From NCBI RefSeq assembly GCF_003086355.1, contig NZ_CP031733.1, positions 1,302,001 through 1,366,000 of the forward strand: a stretch of DNA of 64,000 nucleotides, given 5' to 3'. A program made the position numbers and the translations under genes. The notes below the pieces were generated by a model that saw nothing but the letters and a program-made list of their open reading frames with translations, had not been told where the DNA came from and ran no database searches. Source of the stretch: Streptococcus chenjunshii (lineage in GTDB: Bacteria; Bacillota; Bacilli; Lactobacillales; Streptococcaceae). Below, in pieces: positions 29,569 to 38,795 of this stretch. Position 1 is the stretch's first letter. Each line of letters opens with the position of its first letter.

Positions 29569-29602
29569 AGAAGTTGTTTGCAGACAGCTTCTTTTTCTTT
29601 TT
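29569..29602 (+). terminator. Expression-platform terminator of the glycine riboswitch
   Basis: AGAAGTTGT-TTGCAG-ACAGCTTCT followed by TTTTCTTTTT, 30 bases before the symporter ATG. Position between aptamer and gene makes it the regulated terminator. Confidence 0.8.
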
Positions 29603-29633
29603 GAAGGGTCAATATTCATAAGGAGACTCTTTC

Positions 29634-30965
29634 ATGTTAGAATTTTTCAAGACCGTCGACGATATCGTGTGGGGGGCACCCCTGCTCGTACTTTTAGTCG
29701 GAACGGGTATTTATCTCACTATTAGGCTTGGCCTGCTTCAAATTTTTAGGCTTCCAAAGGCTTTTGCACTGATTTTCGCTGAAGATCAAGGGGAAGGTGA
29801 TATCTCCAGTTTTGCAGCTCTGGCAACAGCTTTGGCGGCAACTGTTGGGACTGGCAATATCGTCGGTGTGGCTACCGCTATCAAGTCCGGCGGACCCGGT
29901 GCTCTGTTTTGGATGTGGATAGCAGCTTTTTTTGGCATGGCTACCAAGTACGCCGAAGGCCTGCTTGCCATTAAGTACCGGACTAAGGATGCTAATGGGG
30001 AAATTGCCGGAGGACCGATGCACTATATCATCAACGGTATGGGCCGAAAATGGAAACCCTTAGCGGTCTTTTTTGCTCTGGCCGGTGTTTTAGTTGCCTG
30101 GCTTGGAATGGGAACTTTTTCTCAGGTCAATTCAATCACATCATCACTTGAAAATACTTTTTCTTTCTCCCCGCAGATAGCTAGTATTTTTATCGCTGTT
30201 CTTGTGGCGGTTGTGATTTTTGGCGGCATACAATCTATTTCGAAGGTGGCTGAGAAAGTGGTTCCTTTTATGGCTGGTATTTACATACTGGCTGTCTGTG
30301 CAGTCATAGCCATGAACGCTAATCAGATTCTTCCTTCTTTTGTTTTGATTTTAAAGGGAGCATTCACAGGAACGGCAGCTGTCGGCGGTTTTACAGGTGC
30401 CGTTGTTAAAGAGGCCATTCAGATAGGGGTGGCGCGCGGTGTTTTCTCAAACGAATCCGGACTCGGCTCTGCTCCTATTGCAGCTGCGGCGGCTAAAACA
30501 GAAGAACCAGTCGAACAGGGATTGATTTCAATGACAGGAACATTCATTGATACACTTATTATCTGTACTCTTACCGGACTGGCTATTATTGTGACCGGCA
30601 AATGGACAGTTCAGGGACTGGAAGGGGCTCCGCTTACCCAGGCTACTTTTTCGTCACTCTTTGGATCTTCCGGCGCTGTGGCGCTGACCTTTTGTCTGGT
30701 TCTCTTTGCTTTTACTACTATTTTAGGCTGGAGTTATTATGGAGAACGCTGCTTTGAATTCTTGTTTGGTACAAAATACCTCTTGGTTTACCGAGTGATT
30801 TTTATCGCTATGGTTGCTTTGGGCGGTTTTCTTAAACTGGACTTAATCTGGACTCTTGCCGATATTGTTAACGGACTGATGGCCCTGCCAAACTTAGTTG
30901 CCCTTCTGGCACTCTCGCCGATTATTATCAGTGAAACCTACCGCTACTTTAATAAATCAGAATAA
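29634..30965 (+). CDS. Alanine/glycine:sodium symporter (AgcS family)
   Basis: 443 aa, about ten to eleven membrane helices. Family signatures are visible: AALATALAATVGTGNIVGVATAI, GPGALFWMWIAAFFGMATKYAEGLLAIKYR and FSNESGLGSAPIAAAAAKT. It takes up alanine or glycine with sodium. The tandem glycine riboswitch in the leader points to glycine as substrate. Shine-Dalgarno AAGGAG lies 8 bases before the ATG. It is a single-gene transcript closed by a terminator. Confidence 0.93.
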   Translation: MLEFFKTVDDIVWGAPLLVLLVGTGIYLTIRLGLLQIFRLPKAFALIFAEDQGEGDISSFAALATALAATVGTGNIVGVATAIKSGGPGALFWMWIAAFFGMATKYAEGLLAIKYRTKDANGEIAGGPMHYIINGMGRKWKPLAVFFALAGVLVAWLGMGTFSQVNSITSSLENTFSFSPQIASIFIAVLVAVVIFGGIQSISKVAEKVVPFMAGIYILAVCAVIAMNANQILPSFVLILKGAFTGTAAVGGFTGAVVKEAIQIGVARGVFSNESGLGSAPIAAAAAKTEEPVEQGLISMTGTFIDTLIICTLTGLAIIVTGKWTVQGLEGAPLTQATFSSLFGSSGAVALTFCLVLFAFTTILGWSYYGERCFEFLFGTKYLLVYRVIFIAMVALGGFLKLDLIWTLADIVNGLMALPNLVALLALSPIIISETYRYFNKSE

Positions 30966-30977
30966 AGACAAAAAGAG

Positions 30978-31026
30978 AGCCTGATTGGGTGCTTAACAGC
31001 ATCGCTGATCAGGCTTCTATTTTTGT
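30978..31026 (+). terminator. Terminator of the symporter gene
   Basis: AGCCTGAT ... ATCAGGCT stem followed by TCTATTTTTG, 12 bases after the stop. Confidence 0.85.
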
Positions 31027-31156
31027 CAAAGAGACGAGGTCTGTCAAAAGCACATAGGTAAAAAGAACCGCTGCAAAATGCCAGCCGGGACGGTTCGCTT
31101 GCACATCAGACAGAGCTGCCTTTTCTCTCTCATGCGTATTGCTTTGTCTTCATTCT

Positions 31157-31186
31157 TTGCAGCTTATTTTTTCTTACAATTATGAT
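31157..31186 (+). promoter_or_regulatory. Probable mntE promoter
   Basis: TTGCAG - 18 bases - TATGAT, about 32 bases before the mntE start; SD AAGGAG follows. Confidence 0.5.
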
Positions 31187-31218
31187 ACAATGAAGGCACT
31201 ATTATTCAAGGAGTTTTT

Positions 31219-32439
31219 ATGACTGAACCTGGTAAAAATTTAAAATTAGCTATGCGCGGTCCGATTATCAGCATTGTGGTCTACCTGCTGCTTACTGCCT
31301 TTAAGCTCCTTGCAGGCTATATGCTGAATTCCAGCGCCTTGGTTGCTGATGGTTTTAACAATCTTTCGGATATTTTGGGCAACCTCGTTCTGCTTATCGG
31401 CTTATACTTAGCCAGCCAGCCAGCTGATGCTGACCATAGATTCGGGCATTGGAAGATTGAAGACCTTGCAAGCCTTATCACAGCTTTCATTATGTTTGCT
31501 GTCGGCTTTCGTGTTTTGCTCCAGACCGTTGAAAAAATATTCAGAGATACTCAAGTTAAAATCGACCCGCTGGGAGCGCTGGTGGGGGTGATTTCAGCCT
31601 GTATTATGTACGGTGTGCATCTTTATAACAAGAAGCTGTCACGAAAAATCAGATCCAGCGCCCTAGTCGCCGCCTCTAAGGACAATCTTTCCGATGCCCT
31701 GACTTCTTTAGGGACGGCTGTTGCGATTATCGCTGCTTCCTTAAATTTGATTATCATTGACCGAATCGCCGCAGTCATTATTGCTTTTTTTATCCTAAAG
31801 ACAGCTTATGATATTTTCATGGAAAGTGCTTTTAGTTTATCTGATGGTTTTGATGAAAAGCAGTTAAAAGAATATGAAAAAGCGATTTTACAAATTCCTA
31901 AAATCGCTGCAGTTAAATCCCAGCGGGGGCGCACCTACGGCAGCAATATTTATTTGGATATTGTATTGGAGATGAATCCTGATCTTTCTGTTTACGAAAG
32001 CCATGCTATTACAGAGCAAGTCGAAAAACTGCTCAGCCAAAAATACGCTATTTATGATATTGATATCCACGTTGAACCCGCTCCGCTGCCAGAAGATGAA
32101 ATAGCAGATAATGTTTTTAAAAAGCTTTACAAAAATGAAAAAGTAATCCTAGCCAGAATTCCAGACTATGAGGAGTTTATTGCTGAAGAATTTCAGATGA
32201 TTGATCAAAATGGAAAACGCATCGCAAAACGGGAATTTATGAACCAAAATACTTATTTCAGCAGCCATTTCCAACATTTCAGCCTGCAATCAGTCAGCCA
32301 GAAAACAAAATTGGTTACATACGAAACTGACGGACAGTTTCATACCAGTATTTGGCGCCGCAATGAACAATGGTTTCTTATTTTCCATCAAGTTACCCCT
32401 AAGGTTTATCCTAAAAAATACAGACTCATAAAAGATTAA
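31219..32439 (+). CDS. mntE: Manganese exporter MntE (cation diffusion facilitator)
   Basis: 406 aa. Six membrane helices, with metal-site motifs NNLSD in TM2 and DNLSD in TM5 (the NxxxD/DxxxD pair of bacterial Mn(II) CDF exporters, unlike the HxxxD pair of the CDF at 20548). A C-terminal domain with repeated His is followed by about 110 extra residues that are usual for streptococcal MntE. It protects cells from manganese excess. Monocistronic. Confidence 0.9.
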   Translation: MTEPGKNLKLAMRGPIISIVVYLLLTAFKLLAGYMLNSSALVADGFNNLSDILGNLVLLIGLYLASQPADADHRFGHWKIEDLASLITAFIMFAVGFRVLLQTVEKIFRDTQVKIDPLGALVGVISACIMYGVHLYNKKLSRKIRSSALVAASKDNLSDALTSLGTAVAIIAASLNLIIIDRIAAVIIAFFILKTAYDIFMESAFSLSDGFDEKQLKEYEKAILQIPKIAAVKSQRGRTYGSNIYLDIVLEMNPDLSVYESHAITEQVEKLLSQKYAIYDIDIHVEPAPLPEDEIADNVFKKLYKNEKVILARIPDYEEFIAEEFQMIDQNGKRIAKREFMNQNTYFSSHFQHFSLQSVSQKTKLVTYETDGQFHTSIWRRNEQWFLIFHQVTPKVYPKKYRLIKD

Positions 32440-32472
32440 AAGCACCGTTTTAAACAAAAGCGGTGCTTTTTT
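32438..32472. terminator. Bidirectional terminator between mntE and the ABC transporter
   Basis: AAAAGCACCG-TTTTAAACAAAAG-CGGTGCTTTTTT. Poly-A and poly-T flanks let it serve both converging transcripts. Confidence 0.9.
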
Positions 32473-32522
32473 GATAGCTTGGACTGCCTGCAAAGCCATC
32501 CCAATCAGGCTGTACAGCAGTG

Positions 32523-33362
32523 TCAGTCTTTGATTTCTTTTGCAGCAACGTCTTCACCAAACCAAGTCTCTGAAATTTCTTGAAAGCGTCCTTCTTCATA
32601 AAGTTCAGCAAAGGCAGCATTAATCTTTTTCACCAATGTTTTATCGGCCTTGCGAGCACCGACTGCAAAATTCTCACTGGCATAATCACCGGAAATAATG
32701 TGATAACTATCCAGTTCTCCCTCCTGCTGCAAATAGTAGTTAGCATAGACACGGTCAATCAGCAAACCATCGATACGGTCGCTTTCCAAATCAATAAAGG
32801 CCTGAGTAAACGTTTCGTACTGGTTCGCATCTCCGTTTTTAACAAAATCTTTAAGCACTTCAGGATGATCTGTAAATGCCTGATAGCCCGATGAACCCGC
32901 CTGTGCTCCCAGAACCTTGTCCTTCATATCAGAAAATTTTGCGATATCAGATGATTTTTTGGTGACAAGAACCTGCTCGTTTTCCATATAAGGATCAGTA
33001 AAGCGGACTTTTTCCCTGCGCTCATCTGTCGCCGAGTAGCCATTCCAGATTAAATCAATGTTTCCATTGTTTAATTCCGTTTCTTTCATATCCCAGTTAA
33101 TCGGCTGCCAGTTGACTGCGATTCCGTACTTTTCAAAAACGGCTTCTGCCAAATCAACATCAAAGCCGACATAGGACCCGTCTGTATCTTCATATCCCAT
33201 CGGCACAAATGTTTTATCAAAGCCAATGGTAATTTCTCCTTCTTCTTGGTAATTCTCCCACTGATCGGCTGAGGAGGACGTGTTGCTCTTGCTGCTGCAA
33301 GCGACTAAAACTGCGGGTATGAGCAAACAAAAGACAGCTGTTAAGAATCGTTTTAAGTTCAT
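32523..33362 (-). CDS. Amino-acid ABC transporter substrate-binding lipoprotein
   Basis: 279 aa from the ATG at 33362; the preceding 32 open codons overlap the ATPase gene and have no lipoprotein signal. Signal MNLKRFLTAVFCLLIPAVLVAC with lipobox LVAC (Cys22), then EITIGFDKTFVPMGYED, YVGFDVDLAEAVFEKYG and RREKVRFTDPYMEN, typical of family 3 solute-binding proteins for polar amino acids or cystine. Substrate not decidable from sequence. Confidence 0.9.
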   Translation of the reverse strand: MNLKRFLTAVFCLLIPAVLVACSSKSNTSSSADQWENYQEEGEITIGFDKTFVPMGYEDTDGSYVGFDVDLAEAVFEKYGIAVNWQPINWDMKETELNNGNIDLIWNGYSATDERREKVRFTDPYMENEQVLVTKKSSDIAKFSDMKDKVLGAQAGSSGYQAFTDHPEVLKDFVKNGDANQYETFTQAFIDLESDRIDGLLIDRVYANYYLQQEGELDSYHIISGDYASENFAVGARKADKTLVKKINAAFAELYEEGRFQEISETWFGEDVAAKEIKD

Positions 33363-33387
33363 AAACGTTGATCCGTCACTTTCTTTT

Positions 33388-34017
33388 TTATTTTGGATTA
33401 ATTTTGACAATAGCATCTGAAATATTTTCAGCGAAGGGCAAATCATGCGTGACCACAATCTGTGTAATCCCTAACCGGCGGTTCTGTAAGATAAGTTTCT
33501 CAACCTCCTGGCGCAGTTCCGGATCCAAAGCGCTGGTCGGCTCATCATAACCGATAATCTGAGGATCAATCATCATAGCTCTGGCAAGCGCCACACGCTG
33601 TTTCTGACCGCCCGACAGCGCGTACGGGTAAGCGGATATCTGATCGCTCAGCCCCAGTTTATCCAGAAGCTCTTTGGCTTTCTGGCTGGCTTTTTCTCTT
33701 GTAATATTCATCGTTTTTAAAGGAGACAAAATCAAATTATCCAAAACGCTCAAATGCGGGAAGAGCTGAAAATCCTGAAAAACAAAGCCAAGCAGATTGA
33801 GATTTTCTAAATGATCGATAGCTACATTTTCGCCATTGTAAATAATCTCGCCGGAATCTATTTTTTCAAGACCCGCCAGCATCCGCAATAGTGTGGTTTT
33901 CCCACCGCCAGACGGGCCGACCAAAGATAAAATCTTCCCTTCTTCGACAAGCAGATTAAAATGATCAAAAACCTTTTTCTGACCAAACTGCTTTGAAATA
34001 TCTCTTAATTCTAACAT
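33388..34017 (-). CDS. Amino-acid ABC transporter ATP-binding protein
   Basis: 209 aa. Walker A GPSGGGKTT, signature LSGGQKQRVALARA, Walker [15 protein letters not shown]-loop VTHDLPFAE. It is about 30 residues shorter than GlnQ at the C-terminus, ending shortly after the H-loop, but all catalytic motifs are there. Middle gene of the permease-ATPase-binding protein operon; 9 bases from the permease gene. Confidence 0.92.
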   Translation of the reverse strand: MLELRDISKQFGQKKVFDHFNLLVEEGKILSLVGPSGGGKTTLLRMLAGLEKIDSGEIIYNGENVAIDHLENLNLLGFVFQDFQLFPHLSVLDNLILSPLKTMNITREKASQKAKELLDKLGLSDQISAYPYALSGGQKQRVALARAMMIDPQIIGYDEPTSALDPELRQEVEKLILQNRRLGITQIVVTHDLPFAENISDAIVKINPK

Positions 34018-34026
34018 ATAGTCTCC

Positions 34027-34668
34027 TTATTTGTAATAACTGTATTTTTTCTCAACATGACGCGAGATAATAGTCACTATACCGATCAGAATAAGGTAGA
34101 TAGCACCGGCGATAAACATCGGAACCAAAGAGGCATCCCGGTTTGCAGCTGTCTTGCTGGCCAGAAGCAAATCGCCAACTCCAAGCACATAAACCAGCGA
34201 GGAATCCTTAACCAGATTTATAATTTCATTAAAAACACTAGGCAAAACAATTTTAATCACTTGAGGCAGAATAATATAACGAATCGTTTGAAGCTGCGAA
34301 AACTTCAGCACTTTAGCTGCCTCATACTGGCCGCGCGGAATAGCAGCAATACCGCCGCGAAAAATTTCAGCAAAATAGGCCGCATAATTTAGTGTAAAGG
34401 CCAAGATAGCAGCCGGCATGCGATCAATTACAACTCCTACACTCGGTAAAACATAGTAGAAAAAAATGAGCTGCAAAAGCAAAGGGGTGCCGCGCATAAT
34501 CCAAACATATAAACTCAGCAGCCATTTTAAAGGTTTAAAAGGCAGCTGCATTAAAAAAGCCAATACAGCTCCAATGGGAATTGACAGAACTAAAACGGTA
34601 ATAAATACCTGTAAAGTAATTAAAGCACCGCTTAATAAATTGGGTAAGATTTCTAATAAATAAGGCAT
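34027..34668 (-). CDS. Amino-acid ABC transporter permease (HEQRo/GlnP type)
   Basis: 213 aa from the ATG at 34668, which has SD AGGAG; eight open codons upstream are not needed. About five membrane helices; EAA loop AAKVLKFSQLQTIRYIILPQVIKIVLPSVFNE. First gene of the operon, so the permease is likely a homodimer with the ATPase that follows. Confidence 0.92.
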   Translation of the reverse strand: MPYLLEILPNLLSGALITLQVFITVLVLSIPIGAVLAFLMQLPFKPLKWLLSLYVWIMRGTPLLLQLIFFYYVLPSVGVVIDRMPAAILAFTLNYAAYFAEIFRGGIAAIPRGQYEAAKVLKFSQLQTIRYIILPQVIKIVLPSVFNEIINLVKDSSLVYVLGVGDLLLASKTAANRDASLVPMFIAGAIYLILIGIVTIISRHVEKKYSYYK

Positions 34669-34792
34669 ACTTTCTCCTGCTAGTATAATCACCTAATTAT
34701 TATACCAAATTTTCAGAAGATTTTGGAGATAGTTCTCAAATTATTTATTACCCCTAATAATAAAGGCAAAGATTCTTTGGTTCATAGGTGTT

Positions 34793-35063
34793 TTAAAGCT
34801 TAAAAACGACTAAAAGACCACCAGGCTTTGCGGGGGCGAGATGCCGAACGTTACGGTCTGGTGTTCTGTCTCGTCCTGACAGGGGTGCGCAGACGAAATC
34901 GAAGATTTCTGGCTTACCGCCAGCCGTAGACGTCTGAAGGCTTTGCCGTCTTGACAGCCGACTGCACCCTTCTAGTCGTCCTGACAGGGGTGCGCAGACG
35001 AAATCGGAGATTTCTGGCTTACCACCTTTCATACGGATTTTTTAACGGTCTTTGTATCTTGAT
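34793..35063 (+). repeat. Modular repeat, composite, in opposite orientation
   Basis: The only locus in the window where the family runs the other way: the CAAGATACAAAG end is at 35063 on the minus strand and faces the 3' side of mtlD. A 45-base word (GTGCGCAGACGAAATCG ... TTTCTGGCTTACC) occurs twice inside, at about 34890 and 34987, so two units are fused with loss of the internal boundary. It carries part of the GAGCGAGACAGAACCCC insert. Confidence 0.78.
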
Positions 35064-35091
35064 AAAAAGACCGGGACACAAGTTCCGGTCT
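35062..35091 (-). terminator. Terminator downstream of the mtl operon
   Basis: Minus strand AGACCGG-AACTTGTGTC-CCGGTCT followed by TTTTATC. It touches the end of the inverted repeat element and is 120 bases after the mtlD stop. Confidence 0.75.
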
Positions 35092-35212
35092 AAATGGATT
35101 TTCATTTTATTTTGTCCTGTGCTGTAAAAACTAAGTCATAGGCAACAGCCTAAATATGGTACAGGAAACTTAGCAATTGTACATGAGGCTCTAGGCCCTT
35201 ATCTCAACAAAA

Positions 35213-36361
35213 CTAGGCAATTTTTTCAATGCTGTTCACAATTTCTGTGATTAAATCCTGATCCTTAAGTCCGGTTACCTCAGCGACAACTTCTTCAACT
35301 GGTTTTTGAGCCAGACTCTCCTGAAGCTGTCTGCTTTGCTCATCGTCAGGGTCAGTGTATTTAAAGACATAGCTGACCGTTTGCAGCAGATTAGCATAAG
35401 ACAGATTTCGCTCTTTTAGTTCACGAATAGGACGGATAAAACGTTCATCGAAGCCTAGTTTACGAATCGGAGTCCGAGCTACCCGAGTCACATCGTCAAC
35501 AATAAATGGATTTTCAAAGCGGGACAGAATCACTTTATGATAGTCAGTCAAAGCTTCCTCGGAAAATCCCCACTTGTCGATCAGAAGGCTGCGGATTTCT
35601 GCCAATACGGCCTCAACATTTGCCTTAACCTTTGTATTTTGCAGAGCTTCAAGAATCGTTTTAGCTCCGTAAAAAGCTCCTGTATAAGCTGAGGTGGCAT
35701 GGCCGGAATTGACAGAAAACAATTTGCGTTCAATAAAAGGTTCTAAATCCTCTTCGTAATGCACTCCCTTTAATTTAAGATCAGGATTTTTCATACGGCT
35801 GGTTTCAACCACCCATTCATTAAAGGGTTCAACGACTACAAAAAGGGGATCTGCATGCGACTGAGCTGGAACAATGCGGTCAACCGCGGCATTAGGAAAA
35901 CCGACATATTGTTCTGCGTAGTCTAAGGCTTCCTGTGACAGATATTTTTTCACCTCTTCGTATAAAAACTGCGAACCGCCAATCATATTTTCGCAGGCCA
36001 AGACATCAATAGCTTGTTTATTATTATCAGCACGGCGTGCCTCAATACCGTCCGCAATCAATTCAGCAATAAGGGGCAGGATATTGGGACCGATAGCTGT
36101 AGTGATAAGATCTGCCGTTCTGATGGCCTCAATTACCGCTCGGGGATTTTTCCCGTTGTTAATCCCATTGACATTGTTAATTGTAATATGGCGCTGTCCT
36201 TCTTCAGCGATTTCAATATCATATGATTTTCTCTCTTGAAGCGCGGCTATAATGGTGTCATTGACATCGACAAAATCAATGGCAAAATGGTTTTCCGCTA
36301 AAATTTCTCCAATAAAACCGCGGCCAATATTCCCGGCACCAAAGTGCACTGCTTTGTTCAT
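35213..36361 (-). CDS. mtlD: Mannitol-1-phosphate 5-dehydrogenase
   Basis: 382 aa. N-terminal NAD-binding [21 protein letters not shown], catalytic-region [14 protein letters not shown] and [20 protein letters not shown]. It oxidises mannitol-1-phosphate to fructose-6-phosphate with NAD. Last gene of mtlA-mtlR-mtlF-mtlD. Confidence 0.97.
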   Translation of the reverse strand: MNKAVHFGAGNIGRGFIGEILAENHFAIDFVDVNDTIIAALQERKSYDIEIAEEGQRHITINNVNGINNGKNPRAVIEAIRTADLITTAIGPNILPLIAELIADGIEARRADNNKQAIDVLACENMIGGSQFLYEEVKKYLSQEALDYAEQYVGFPNAAVDRIVPAQSHADPLFVVVEPFNEWVVETSRMKNPDLKLKGVHYEEDLEPFIERKLFSVNSGHATSAYTGAFYGAKTILEALQNTKVKANVEAVLAEIRSLLIDKWGFSEEALTDYHKVILSRFENPFIVDDVTRVARTPIRKLGFDERFIRPIRELKERNLSYANLLQTVSYVFKYTDPDDEQSRQLQESLAQKPVEEVVAEVTGLKDQDLITEIVNSIEKIA

Positions 36362-36377
36362 AGGTATGCTCCTCCTT

Positions 36378-36815
36378 CTATTCTACATTTTCTAAAAGAC
36401 GGATGATTTCTTCTTCTGTTTGAGCATCTGCCAGTTTAACAACATTATCAACATCTGCACAAAAGATAGAGATTTTCTGAATCATCTGCAGGTGCTCATC
36501 CCCGATACCGGCAATACCGAATAAAACTGTTGCTATTTGTGGGTTGCTAGTATCGCCAAAATTAACACCATCAGGAACTTGAACAACCGTAATTCCTGAT
36601 TTTAAGACCTTTTCCTTGGCAGCATCAGTTCCGTGCGGAATAGCAATAAAGTTGCCCATATAAACCGATAAATCATTATCACGCTCTACCATAGCATCAA
36701 TATAGTCTTCTTCCACATAACCTTCTTTAAAAAGCAGCTGGCCGCAATAGCGAATCGCTTCTTCCTTGTCTGCAAAATCCTGATCGAGTTTGATTAAACT
36801 TTTTTGAAATTCCAT
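36378..36815 (-). CDS. mtlF: Mannitol-specific PTS EIIA component
   Basis: 145 aa. The phosphorylated His is in [17 protein letters not shown], the PTS EIIA-2 signature. It passes phosphate from HPr to the EIIB domain of MtlA. It sits one base after the mtlR stop. Confidence 0.95.
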   Translation of the reverse strand: MEFQKSLIKLDQDFADKEEAIRYCGQLLFKEGYVEEDYIDAMVERDNDLSVYMGNFIAIPHGTDAAKEKVLKSGITVVQVPDGVNFGDTSNPQIATVLFGIAGIGDEHLQMIQKISIFCADVDNVVKLADAQTEEEIIRLLENVE

Positions 36816-36816
36816 T

Positions 36817-38772
36817 TTAATTCTCCAATTTCTTTATTTTTTCAGTAAAAATCTGATTGAGCAGCTGGTAAATAATATCTTTGTTGCCGGTCTTATAAAT
36901 TTCAGTATAGAGGTGATTTTCGATAATCGACTGGCTGATAGCGGTCATTAAATCACGCACTTCTTTTGTTTCATCCAGACGGGTCAGCATGACCAAAAAA
37001 CGGGAAATTTCTTCTTCCTGATGATTCATGGAAAGAGCGGTAACAGGCCGTTTGAGTTCAAAAACTTTAAAGCACGACCGCTCTACTTTACTGGAATAGG
37101 TATGCAGCAAGGCCAGATGTGTCTCAGGAATGGCCAATGGGCTGATTGTAAAACGCTCTATCAGTTTATCAGCCAAATAGTTCTGATCAGTCACATAATC
37201 GATTTTTTCAACGACCATTCTGACTGTTTCTGCAAATTCAGGATTATTCTCTATCTGCCTGTAGGAAAACTCAGACAGCAAGGTCTGACTGGCCAGCAGG
37301 TAATTCTGTAAATCATAGGAAGGCTCAAATTGAACTTCCTGACGGATTTTGACATCACGGTTCGCTTGGATTTCCTGTAAATATTCCTGAAGCTGCAGGA
37401 GTTCTTTCCCGTCAGGATAAATAGAGACTAGTTTGACATCCTCTGCAGAGGTCAGCTGAGTGGACAAAATACTGTCATATCTTTCCCTATCCAGAGCTGT
37501 AAAATCAGCCGCAGGCTTTACTTTGACTGTCCCTACAAAAGGAGCCAGTGTTTTGAGACGGGTAATGAGAAGCTCACAAGCTAAAGGCCGTTCATCACTT
37601 AACAGTAAAATCGCAATCGGATAAATATCGGGGCTTCTTCTTAGACTGGAGGCGAAATGCAAGGTGATTAACTCATACTCTGTTTCACTTTGCAAATAGA
37701 CAGGGAAAATTTCCTTGACTAACAGTGTCACCACACGATGCAGATACTCACTGTGATTGAGCGCAGAATGCCTGAGCGTGATATTCGCTGAATCTTCAAA
37801 GATTATCGGTATGGCTAAACTTAAACGGATATGGTTAAACAAAAATTTAAATAAGGTCTGATCCTTAGCGAAATTAATTTTAGTATATAAAGCGACCTTA
37901 TCAATAAGATTTGAAACATTATAGAAAAATTCACTGTCAAAATTTTCGTTAAACAGCGGTGTTTCCTGTCTTTTAATAACTAATTCATCTAAGACAGCGG
38001 CATAATAAAGAATTTCCTGTATGGGGTAAAAAAGACCGTTTTTTTCCGACAAATCAGCATAAACTGACTTAGCAAAATCAAGAGCAGTCTTACTGACCAG
38101 CGGCGAAGGGGAATCAGGAACCGTCCCATACCCTGTCAAAGCCAGCAACACAATAAAGAACTGACTCATCTTTGCATCGATTTCAGGTAAATCTGACTGA
38201 TGCGACTGAAAGACAAGGGTTGCATTTTCCAAATAAGAGCTGCTGACAGCTTTAAAAGAACCGTAATCATGCTGCCAAAAGTCCGAAACAGAAATATTAT
38301 TGGTCATCAGCACAGCTAAAACCCGTCGCAGTTCAGAACTTTCTGGGCTGATGGAGTAGCCCCCTTTGCGTATCAGCTGTAAATCAAAATCCGACAAGCG
38401 CTTTTCGATATCAGCAATATCCTGAATGATGGTCACATTGCTCACCGCAAAATCTGACTGAAGGTCATCATTGGTGACTTCAGCCTGTGCTGTCAGCAAT
38501 CTAAAGGCGATCAAATTCAGCCGTTCATTTCGTGAAAAAACAGTCTGGCTTGTGAATTCTCCTAAACGCTCTAATTCACCGGTCAATACATATTGGTTTC
38601 CTTCTTTAATGATACTGATATTAAACTGATTGAGGCTTTCTGTCAAATCAGCCAGAGTCCGATAAACCGTTCGCTTAGAAACTTTTAGAATATCTGAAAT
38701 ATTATTGATTGAAAGCTTTCCAAAATCCTGGAAAGCTTTCAGCACTTGTTCTTCACGTTTCGTTAATAGCAT
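36817..38772 (-). CDS. mtlR: Mannitol operon transcriptional activator MtlR
   Basis: 651 aa. Order of domains: N-terminal HTH ([23 protein letters not shown]), a second HTH-like region near 105-140, two PRDs between about 170 and 390, an EIIB-like segment (about 395-490) and a C-terminal EIIA-like domain with [13 protein letters not shown]. Phosphorylation of PRD/EII domains by the PTS tunes its activity. It likely activates the mtlA promoter through the inverted repeat upstream. Confidence 0.93.
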   Translation of the reverse strand: MLLTKREEQVLKAFQDFGKLSINNISDILKVSKRTVYRTLADLTESLNQFNISIIKEGNQYVLTGELERLGEFTSQTVFSRNERLNLIAFRLLTAQAEVTNDDLQSDFAVSNVTIIQDIADIEKRLSDFDLQLIRKGGYSISPESSELRRVLAVLMTNNISVSDFWQHDYGSFKAVSSSYLENATLVFQSHQSDLPEIDAKMSQFFIVLLALTGYGTVPDSPSPLVSKTALDFAKSVYADLSEKNGLFYPIQEILYYAAVLDELVIKRQETPLFNENFDSEFFYNVSNLIDKVALYTKINFAKDQTLFKFLFNHIRLSLAIPIIFEDSANITLRHSALNHSEYLHRVVTLLVKEIFPVYLQSETEYELITLHFASSLRRSPDIYPIAILLLSDERPLACELLITRLKTLAPFVGTVKVKPAADFTALDRERYDSILSTQLTSAEDVKLVSIYPDGKELLQLQEYLQEIQANRDVKIRQEVQFEPSYDLQNYLLASQTLLSEFSYRQIENNPEFAETVRMVVEKIDYVTDQNYLADKLIERFTISPLAIPETHLALLHTYSSKVERSCFKVFELKRPVTALSMNHQEEEISRFLVMLTRLDETKEVRDLMTAISQSIIENHLYTEIYKTGNKDIIYQLLNQIFTEKIKKLEN

Positions 38773-38795
38773 ATATTTATTATATACTTTTGTCC

